NCBI GenBank assembly: GCA_965115835.1
Contig: OZ220471.1
Coordinates: 930,001 to 994,000 of the forward strand
Length of the DNA stretch: 64,000 bases
Direction: 5' to 3'
Origin: Foliamicus sp965115835
Lineage (GTDB): Bacteria > Pseudomonadota > Gammaproteobacteria > Steroidobacterales > Foliamicaceae
Shown: positions 55,241 to 62,053 of the stretch, in pieces
How positions within the stretch are numbered: position 1 is the stretch's first letter
Layout: each line of letters starts with the position of its first letter
The notes under the pieces: model-generated
Databases searched by the model: none
Seen by the model: the letters and a program-made list of their open reading frames with translations, nothing else
What the model was told of the DNA's origin: nothing
Translations under genes and position numbers: made by a program

Positions 55241-56132
55241 ATGGCGAAGCTTCGGCGCGGAATCTCGAATCGCATGGTGGCGGCGCTGCGGGCGGACAAG
55301 GACACCCTGTTCTGGGACCGGGAGCTGATCGGGTTCGGGGTGCGCGTCCATACTTCCGGAGCCAAGGTGTATGTCGCCCAAGCGCGTGGGTCGCACGGAC
55401 CGAGGCGAATTACGGTGGGTCGCCACGGGGTGATCCATGCCGATGAGGCGCGCCGTCGGGCAGCGCTGATCATCGCCCGCATCAAGGCGGGCGAAGATCC
55501 GGTTGCAGAGCCGGTCGCGGCGAAATTCGCCAACGGGCCGACGGTGGCCGATCTGGCGGCGCGCTACATGAGCGATTTTATGAATTAGGGGATTTTCATT
55601 AATGCTAAAGGAGGGTGAAGAACCAGCCTTAGTAATTGTAATAATAAGGATAAAAAGAAATCTTGCGGAATGAAGAAATCCATCCCATATATTCCCGCTC
55701 ATCCTTCTGTTCAACACCATTTCAACACGGCATCACGTCTCATACCATAGCGCATCCAAGGCGCAAAAACCCCAGCATCCAGCGGTCGCCGCTTCCTGTC
55801 TACAATGTTCTCATTCTATTGGCGACAGCAATACTATCAAGGGGCGGATCAGCCCACCCCGGATCACAAAGTCCGCAGTGCTCGTGCCGCGCCCGACGGT
55901 ATTCGCGGTATTCGCATAGCCGTCACATGGGCACAGCTTTGCGTCCCGCGCGCTGGCTTTGGGAGAGAGCCTGCCGATGATCGGCAAGTTGCTTGGCCAC
56001 AAGCAAGTGCAGACCACGGCGCGCTATGCGCATCTGGCGCGCGACTCGGTGAAAGCGTCTGCCGCCCGCGTCGCTGAAAGCCTGCGAGCGGATCTGGCGG
56101 GCGAGACTGCCTCCTCTCCTCCAGCCCCGTAA
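55241..56132 (+). pseudogene. Tyrosine recombinase 2, decayed
   Basis: The N-terminal part (55241-55588, 115 aa) is a good DUF4102 domain (FWDRELIGFGVRVHTSGAKV, RRITVGRHGVIHADEARR) and stops after LAARYMSDFMN. From ~55870 to 56132 the catalytic C-terminus reappears: RSARAAPDGIRGIRI, then in another frame HSFASRALALGESLPMIGKL and LGHKQVQTTARYAHLARDS. The middle is replaced by ~280 bases of AT-richer sequence (55589-55870) with no homology. Catalytic Arg I is lost. It derives from a tandem integrase pair. Confidence 0.8.
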
Positions 56133-56367
56133 GCCTTAGCACAGAACGGTTTATCCAGCGGGTCGCCACCGCTGCTGCTCCTTTGATCGGCCTGCCCGCC
56201 TGCCCCAGAGATTGCGGGTGCCCTGTGACGCGATGCGCGGGCGCCCCCGAGAGCCGGAGAAAGGCCCGGATGGGGCGGGTTCCGGGGGCCGTGCGCGTGT
56301 TCGCGCCGCTTGCGCCCGGGACGGACCCCCGAGTTCCATCCCCAACCCGTTCAGGAGACCATCCGCC
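56133..56367 (+). other. GC-rich leader before the RadC-like gene
   Basis: 235 bases, very GC-rich around 56220-56340. The ORF continuing upstream of the chosen RadC start is probably chance. A similar GC-rich leader precedes the ParB-like gene (61869-62053). No promoter motif is evident. Confidence 0.4.
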
Positions 56368-56871
56368 ATGCCCGCATCAAGAACCGCCTCCGCCAATCGT
56401 TTCAAGTCGCTGACGCCCGATTCGCTGTCGAAGAGCGAGCAATCCGTTGTCGTGAAGCTCGCGCTCTCGGTGTTGTCGCAGCGCTGCCGCCGGGGTCGTG
56501 CGTTCAAGTCCTCCCGAGACTTCGAGGACTTCCTGCGCCTGAAACTCGCCGGGCGCCGCAATGAGGTGTTCGGAGTGATCTTCTTGGACACACGCAACCG
56601 TCTTATCGACATCGCCGAACTCTTCAACGGCACTATCGACGGCGCGACGGTGCATGCCCGCGTGGTGCTCCAAGAAGCGCTCGACAGAAACGCCGCCGCC
56701 GTGGCGCTGTTCCACAATCATCCCTCGGGCGTGGCCGAACCCAGCGAGTCCGACCGCACCCTCACCGAACGGCTGGCCCGTGTGTTGTCGGTGGTCGACA
56801 TTCGGCTGCTCGATCACTTCGTCGTCGCCGACGGCGAGGTCGTTTCGTTCGTCCAGCGGGGCTGGGTGTGA
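56368..56871 (+). CDS. RadC-family JAB/MPN protein
   Basis: 167 aa from the ATG at 56368, with the ribosome site AGGAGA 11 bp upstream. The JAMM metal motif is complete: Glu in HARVVLQEALDRNAA-type helix, HNHPSG, and Asp in SESDRTLTERLARV. Preceded by RRNEVFGVIFLDTRNRL. It lacks the helix-hairpin-helix domain of chromosomal RadC, as usual in mobile-element versions (YkfG/YeeS-like). The function is debated; such genes are common in ICEs and plasmids near recombination genes. Confidence 0.9.
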   Translation: MPASRTASANRFKSLTPDSLSKSEQSVVVKLALSVLSQRCRRGRAFKSSRDFEDFLRLKLAGRRNEVFGVIFLDTRNRLIDIAELFNGTIDGATVHARVVLQEALDRNAAAVALFHNHPSGVAEPSESDRTLTERLARVLSVVDIRLLDHFVVADGEVVSFVQRGWV

Positions 56872-57054
56872 GGTTGCCGTCGCGCAGGTTTGGGGCGTCT
56901 CTGTTTCGCAGAGCCGTTGTCAGACGCCCGGTTCGAGCCGTTTCTCCCGTTCGGCTCTGCCAGTTCTGATCCTGCATGGGGTGGATGTCCAAGTTCAGGT
57001 GGGCTGTAAGGTGTTATACGATGTACGCTGAACGATGCCAAGGTGCTGAACAAA

Positions 57055-57843
57055 ATGAAAGCGAAACAGATTCTGACGGCCGCATTTTCCTTGTGGGCTT
57101 GCGGTGGATCGATCAAGGTGGCGGCCTCCTGCCAAGACTGGAATACGCCGACCTTCTTCGCGCATGCGGAGGTAGCGGATGTTTCCCGTTGCCTCAACGC
57201 AGGCGCAGAGATCAACGAGCGGGATATGCTTGGAGAAACACCCCTGCACACGGCGGCAGCGAACAGTAAGACTCCTGCGGTTTTGGGAGTGTTGCTCGGC
57301 GCAGGTGCGGAAGTGGATGCGCGAAGTATGGATGGAAGGACACCCTTGCACATAGCGGCAGCGAGTAGCGAGGCCCCTGCGGTTGTGAAGATGTTGCTCG
57401 ACGCAGGGGCAGAGATCAATGCGCGTGCTAGTCATGATGGAAAGACGCCCTTGCACGAGGCGGCGAGGAGCAGCAATGCCCCTGCGGTTTTGGAAGTGTT
57501 GCTTGACGCGGGCGCCAAGGTGGATGCGCGAAATACAGATGGATCGACTCCCCTGCATGAGGCGGCGGTGCACAACAATACCCCTGCGGTTTTGGAAGTG
57601 TTGCTCAATGCGGGCGCGGAGGTAAATGCGCAGAGCAAGGAGGGACGGACGCCTTTGCACATAGCGGTGGGGTACAGGTACTACAGCGATATCCCTGCGA
57701 TTGTGGAAATGTTGCTCGACGCGGGTGCAGATCCGAAGACGAAAGATGGATCTGGCAAAACCCCTTGGGATCTTGCGCAGAAGAACTCCGCGCTTAAGGG
57801 AACGAATGCCTACTGGCGGCTGAACGATGGGCAGTTCCAGTAG
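57055..57843 (+). CDS. Secreted ankyrin-repeat protein
   Basis: 262 aa from the ATG at 57055; GTG at 57043 is an alternative. An N-terminal hydrophobic segment (ILTAAFSLWACGGS) suggests export; a lipoprotein site at LWAC is atypical. Six ankyrin repeats follow, with the TPLH pattern (GETPLHTAAANS, GRTPLHIAAASS, GKTPLHEAARSS, GSTPLHEAAVHN, GRTPLHIAVGYR) and VLLxAGAxVxAR loops, period ~33 residues, ending in KTPWDLAQ. It is a protein-binding scaffold. In symbionts such proteins may meet host factors; in mobile elements they may be cargo (both inference). It interrupts an otherwise element-maintenance gene set. Confidence 0.88.
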   Translation: MKAKQILTAAFSLWACGGSIKVAASCQDWNTPTFFAHAEVADVSRCLNAGAEINERDMLGETPLHTAAANSKTPAVLGVLLGAGAEVDARSMDGRTPLHIAAASSEAPAVVKMLLDAGAEINARASHDGKTPLHEAARSSNAPAVLEVLLDAGAKVDARNTDGSTPLHEAAVHNNTPAVLEVLLNAGAEVNAQSKEGRTPLHIAVGYRYYSDIPAIVEMLLDAGADPKTKDGSGKTPWDLAQKNSALKGTNAYWRLNDGQFQ

Positions 57844-58421
57844 ACCGACCTCCGGTCCTGCGGGCCATTTCGTGGGTTGATCTGCCTTTCGTCGTTTGGG
57901 TTGTTGGTACAACCTGTTCTCTGGACCGGATATCGAACTTCGCACTGACAGCCTGCCATTCCCTCGGCGGTTTTTTTTCCCTTCGCGGCGATGTTGTCCA
58001 CCGCCGGATAAACCCACAGTCCCCCGGAGATGGCTTTCGACTGGATCGGGCTGTTTCCGCTTGCATGGCTCAAGCTCAAGGCCTGACCGGTTGAGGTTCG
58101 TTTCTGGCCTCGTCGTAGAGGCTTTCGCCGGATTTCGAGTCGGGGTTCGCTTGACACCGCCGGGGGCAATCCGTGTGTCCGTGACCATCCTGTCACGCTG
58201 AGGGGGTGCATCGGGCAATCGCTTTCGCTCTCGCGCATTCCTCCGCCCGGCGTTCCGGGCACCACCCTCGAAGTTGCCTGACTGTGGTCTCGCCGCAACC
58301 ACTTCCGCGTTTCCCGCCGCGCGCCCTGCAGCGCCATGAGCGGGAGTCGAGCGCGGGGCCGGGGCGAAGTCGGGCGCCGGAGGGCGTCCGCGTTCCGTTT
58401 CCACTACTTCGGAGCCTGCCC
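57844..58421. other. Intergenic stretch before the MoxR/CobS-type gene
   Basis: 578 bases without a convincing gene. A minus-strand open frame (57810-58337) and the upstream extension of the MoxR frame exist but lack motifs and ribosome sites. A promoter for the following operon should lie here. Confidence 0.5.
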
Positions 58422-59450
58422 ATGACCGAACCCGATACCGTATCGGCGGACTATACGCTCCGCCCGAGCGAACTCGCCGCGACCCTTGCGCTGCTGGTCG
58501 AGGCCCGCCAGCCCTGCATCGTCTGGGGACCGCCCGGCGCGGCCAAGTCGCAGATTGCCCGGCAGGTGGCCGACGGCACCGGACGCCGCTATGTCGATGT
58601 GCGCGCGCTGCTTCTCGATCCCGTGGATCTGCGCGGCATCCCCTGGCGCGATGACGGCGGGCGCACCCGCTGGGCGCCGCCTGCGTTTTTGCCGCCGCCC
58701 GACGACACCGGGTCGTGGCTCATCAACCTGGAGGAGTTGCCGTCCGCCGTGCCGATGGTCCAGGCCGCCCTGTATCAACTGGTTCTGGACCGCAGGGTCG
58801 GCGAGTACGAGTTGCCTGCCGGCGCGTCGCTGATCGCCTGCGGAAACCGGGAGGGCGACCGCGGCGTCGTCAACCGCATGCCGACTCCGCTGGCTTCTCG
58901 GTTCGTGCATCTGGAGATCCGGGTGGACGCTGCCGACTGGTGCGCCTGGGGCGCGGCCAACGGCATCGCTCCCGAAGTGCTCTTTTTCATTCAGCTGCGG
59001 CCCGACCTTCTCCACACCTTCGACCCGCAGTCGCGCGAGCGAGCGTTTGCGTGTCCGCGCACCTGGGAGTTCGCCAGCGGCATCGTGCATCGCCGCAACG
59101 GTCTTGATCCTGCCGCCGAGCGGTCGCTGCTGCGCGGCGCCGTCGGCGAGGCCGCAGCGGTCGAGTTCTGCGCGTTTCTGAACGTGTGGCGGGAGTTGCC
59201 GCATCCGCGCGCGGTGCTCGACGATCCCGAGCACGCCGGGGTGCCGGACAATCCGAGCGCCCTGATCGCGCTGTGCGGCTCGCTCTACCGGCTCGCCAGC
59301 GATGTCCGCCTCGACGCCATCGTGACCTACGCACAGCGGCTGCGCCGCGAGGTCGGCGAGTTCCTGGTGGGTTCGTGCATCCGCCGCGACCCGGCGTTGC
59401 AGCGTACGCCTGCGTTCATCCGCTGGGCCGCCGGGAGAACGCAGTCATGA
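58422..59450 (+). CDS. MoxR/CobS-type AAA+ ATPase
   Basis: 342 aa from the ATG at 58422. Walker A IVWGPPGAAKSQIARQVA near residue 35, Walker B-like WLINLEELPSAVPMVQAA near 105, sensor LIACGNREGDRGVVNRMP, and the arginine-finger helix LASRFVHLEI. AAA+ ATPases of this class work with a VWA partner as chaperones (MoxR) or metal chelatase (CobS), and the VWA protein is encoded two genes on. Related sets occur in SXT-like ICEs and large plasmids (family knowledge). It overlaps the next gene by ATGA. Confidence 0.88.
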   Translation: MTEPDTVSADYTLRPSELAATLALLVEARQPCIVWGPPGAAKSQIARQVADGTGRRYVDVRALLLDPVDLRGIPWRDDGGRTRWAPPAFLPPPDDTGSWLINLEELPSAVPMVQAALYQLVLDRRVGEYELPAGASLIACGNREGDRGVVNRMPTPLASRFVHLEIRVDAADWCAWGAANGIAPEVLFFIQLRPDLLHTFDPQSRERAFACPRTWEFASGIVHRRNGLDPAAERSLLRGAVGEAAAVEFCAFLNVWRELPHPRAVLDDPEHAGVPDNPSALIALCGSLYRLASDVRLDAIVTYAQRLRREVGEFLVGSCIRRDPALQRTPAFIRWAAGRTQS

Positions 59451-59593
59451 CGGCATCCCCGGTCTGGCGGATCACGCATTACCCCCCGGGCGACGCGCCC
59501 TCGCGCGAGTACCGGGTGCGCGCCCCGAGTCTTGAGGCGGCGAAGCGCCTGCTCGCCGCTGCCCTTTGCGTCCCCGTGTGGACGCTCCGATAA
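59447..59593 (+). CDS. 48-aa conserved-looking small protein
   Basis: ATG overlaps the AAA gene stop (ATGA). Sequence MTASPVWRITHYPPGDA then EYRVRAPSLEAAKRLLAAAL; compact, possibly a beta-alpha fold. The next gene begins 14 bp later with its own strong ribosome site. The tight position supports a real gene. Family not recognised. Confidence 0.55.
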   Translation: MTASPVWRITHYPPGDAPSREYRVRAPSLEAAKRLLAAALCVPVWTLR

Positions 59594-59607
59594 CACAAGG
59601 AGGACCC

Positions 59608-60531
59608 ATGAACCTCAATTCCGACGCCATGCTGGAGTCTTTGCGCATCGCCGCCTGGTCCGGGCGGCTGTACGACCGGGACGCAAGCGCCCATGTCGCG
59701 GTTCACCACGACGCGAGCGCGAGCGCCGGGCGCTACAACAAGCGGCTGCTGCCGAAGGAGGCGTTCGCTGCGCTGACCGCCACCGTGAGCAAGGCGAGAG
59801 CTACGCATTACGAGCAGACCATGCCCTGGGACGACAAGGGCAGCCGCCTGCTTACCGTCGCCAACTACGATCGCTACACCGAACTCATGGACGGGTTGTG
59901 CGAGCGCATGGTGCGGGAGCGCGCCCGGTTCATCGAAGCCTACGACGAGAACATCGACCGCGCGCGTCTGGAACTCGGACGGCTGTTCCAGATCAGCGAC
60001 TATCCTTCGAGAGACGCGCTGCGGGAGCGTTTCGCCATTGTCTATCGCATTGCGCCGGTGCCGGACGCCGGGCACTTCATGGCGAAGCTTGCCGGCGACG
60101 ACAGCGAGCGGATCAAGCGCGACATCGAGCGTCAGGTCGAGGAACGGCTGCGCGGCGCCGTGGGCGATCTCTACCGGCGTCTGGGCGAGGCGGTCGAGCA
60201 TGTCGCCGGGCGTTTGTGCGAGGACGACAACGGCAAGCCGCTGGTGTTCCGCAACTCGATGATCGGGAACCTGCGCGATCTGGTCGACATCGTTCCGCGT
60301 CTGAACCTCTTCGGCGACGGCGATCTGGCGCGCCTGTGCGAGCAGGTCCGGGAGAAGATCGCGAGTGCGGAGCCGGACGCGCTGCGCCCGTCGCGGACAT
60401 TCGATCCGGCGGCCCGCCAGCGCGTGAAGCGCGACGCCGACGCGCTGGCGGAGCAGTTCGCGGGGTATTTCGGTACGCCGGACGGCACATTGGCCGATAC
60501 GTCAGCCGGGGCGCTGCGGGAGGCGGCGTGA
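59608..60531 (+). CDS. DUF3150-like protein between AAA and VWA genes
   Basis: 307 aa, with a strong AAGGAGG ribosome site 5-6 bases before the ATG. Largely helical, with LMDGLCERMVRERARFIEAY, LFQISDYPSRDALRERFAIV and RDIERQVEERLRGAVGDLY. The position between a CobS-like ATPase and a VWA protein, and the YPS/RFAI pattern, fit the DUF3150 family of phage and ICE proteins (tentative, from memory). Role unknown; it probably forms a complex with its neighbours. Its TGA overlaps the next ATG by one base (TGATG). Confidence 0.7.
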   Translation: MNLNSDAMLESLRIAAWSGRLYDRDASAHVAVHHDASASAGRYNKRLLPKEAFAALTATVSKARATHYEQTMPWDDKGSRLLTVANYDRYTELMDGLCERMVRERARFIEAYDENIDRARLELGRLFQISDYPSRDALRERFAIVYRIAPVPDAGHFMAKLAGDDSERIKRDIERQVEERLRGAVGDLYRRLGEAVEHVAGRLCEDDNGKPLVFRNSMIGNLRDLVDIVPRLNLFGDGDLARLCEQVREKIASAEPDALRPSRTFDPAARQRVKRDADALAEQFAGYFGTPDGTLADTSAGALREAA

Positions 60532-61868
60532 TGAATATGCGCGGGCAGGCCGAGTCCGCCCGTCGGGTGAGCGCCTGCGTTACGGAGTTGCTGCGCCGCC
60601 AGCCGTTCTTCGGGAGTCTGGCGCTGCGGCTGCCGCTGAAGCCCGATCCCTCGCGCGCGACGCTGGCGAGCGACGGGCGTGAGATCCGCTACTCGCCGGA
60701 TTGGGTTGCCAGCGCCGGCGCGCACGCGATCGAGGCCGCCATTGCGCGGGTGGTGCTGGCCTGCGCGCTCAAGCACCACACGCGGCGCAACGGGCGGGAC
60801 CCGCAACGCTGGCAGTACGCCTCGCAACGGGTCACACACGCCCTGTTGCGCGAGTCCGGTTTCACGCTGCCGTCCGGGGCGGAAGCCTGGGAAGGAATGA
60901 GTGTCGAGGAAGCTTACAGCCGACTGCCGGAACCGGACGGGGACGGGCAGGAGCGGAACGACGGGTCGGCGTCCGCAGGCTCTGGATCCTCCGCCGCCAG
61001 TTCGCCATCGGGTAGCCAGTCCGGCGCCGGACAGGGCAACGACCCTTCCGGCAGCAACTCCGGCTCCGGAGCGGCGCGGGATTCATCGGCTGCGTCCGCC
61101 GGCGCCTCGTCAGGCGGGGCGCCGCCGAGCCACGATCCGTCCGGCACCGGCGAGGTCATGGACGCCGCCTCGAACGAGACCGGCGAAGGCCCGCTCCCCG
61201 GCCTGTCGCCCGCCGCCCGGACCGCCGAAGAACAGGCCTGGGACGAAGCCATGCATCAGGCGGCGAGCCTCGCCAGGGCCGAGGGCAAGCTCCCCGGCGC
61301 TGTCGGCGAGACCGTGCGCTCCGCCCATGCCGCCAGACTCGACTGGCGCGCGCTGCTGCGCCGCCACATGACCGACGCCGCCCGCAGCGATTATTCCTGG
61401 AGCGCGCCCAACCCGCGCTTCATCGACAGCGGGCTGTATCTCCCGTCAATCCGCTCCGAAGGGATCGGAACGATCGCCGTCATCGTCGACACCTCCGGCT
61501 CGCTGCCCGCGGACCGGCTCGCGGCGTTCTGGACCGAGGTGCGCGAGGTCGCCGCCGAACTCCAGCCCGAACGTGTCGTGGTCCTTCAGGTCGATGCCGC
61601 CGTGCAGGACGCGGCGGAGTACTCCGCGTTCGACCTGCCCGAGACGATCAAGGTTCGCGGGCGGGGCGGCACCGACTTCCGTCCCGGCTTCGCCTGGCTC
61701 GACGAGCAGGGCGTCCGCCCCGCCGTGTGCCTGTACTTCACGGACATGCGGTGCTCGCGCTACCCCGGCAGCGAGCCGGACTTCCCGGTGCTCTGGGTGA
61801 ACTGGTCCGGTTCGCGCCCGACTGTCCATCGCGAACCCTGGGGCGAGCGCATCGACATCGCGGCCTGA
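60531..61868 (+). CDS. VWA-like/DUF2201 putative metallopeptidase protein
   Basis: 445 aa from the ATG at 60531. The N-terminal region resembles DUF2201 (VVLACALKHHTRRNGRDPQR, THALLRESGFTLP), although the usual HExxH reads LACALKHH, so protease activity is doubtful. A ~90-residue Ser/Gly-rich linker (GSASAGSGSSAASSPSGS) follows. The C-terminal VWA domain has the MIDAS VIVDTSGSLPADRL, RGRGGTDFRPGF and YFTDMRCSRYPG. It pairs with the AAA+ ATPase as in MoxR-VWA and CobS-CobT systems. Probably a cytoplasmic remodelling complex serving the mobile element. Confidence 0.85.
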   Translation: MNMRGQAESARRVSACVTELLRRQPFFGSLALRLPLKPDPSRATLASDGREIRYSPDWVASAGAHAIEAAIARVVLACALKHHTRRNGRDPQRWQYASQRVTHALLRESGFTLPSGAEAWEGMSVEEAYSRLPEPDGDGQERNDGSASAGSGSSAASSPSGSQSGAGQGNDPSGSNSGSGAARDSSAASAGASSGGAPPSHDPSGTGEVMDAASNETGEGPLPGLSPAARTAEEQAWDEAMHQAASLARAEGKLPGAVGETVRSAHAARLDWRALLRRHMTDAARSDYSWSAPNPRFIDSGLYLPSIRSEGIGTIAVIVDTSGSLPADRLAAFWTEVREVAAELQPERVVVLQVDAAVQDAAEYSAFDLPETIKVRGRGGTDFRPGFAWLDEQGVRPAVCLYFTDMRCSRYPGSEPDFPVLWVNWSGSRPTVHREPWGERIDIAA

Positions 61869-62053
61869 GCGCCGCGTCTCCCGTTCCATGGCAACGGCCC
61901 GGCCCCTCGCGCCCGGGCATACCGTTCCGCTTCGTTCCGCAACGGCCCGCCCGCGCTTCGTCCAGAGGCCGAGGCAGGCCGGGGGCGGGCGAAGCGGCCC
62001 GCCCGGCGGGAGCCGGGAGCCGCGCTTTTGTCTTCCCACCCACGGAGAACTCC
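61869..62053 (+). other. GC-rich leader before the ParB-like gene
   Basis: 185 bases with short GC-rich inverted segments (for example GCCCGCCCGGCGGG around 61998-62012) that could fold in the transcript. Ribosome-site GGAGAA lies just before the ParB start. Confidence 0.35.

Noticed and set aside
57220..57750. Regular ~99-bp repeats that look array-like
   Set aside because: They are in-frame ankyrin repeats of 33 codons with TPLH cores, not a CRISPR or DNA-level array.
57810..58337. 175-aa minus-strand frame after the ankyrin gene
   Set aside because: No recognisable motif, overlaps the ankyrin 3' end, and lacks a ribosome site; treated as chance.
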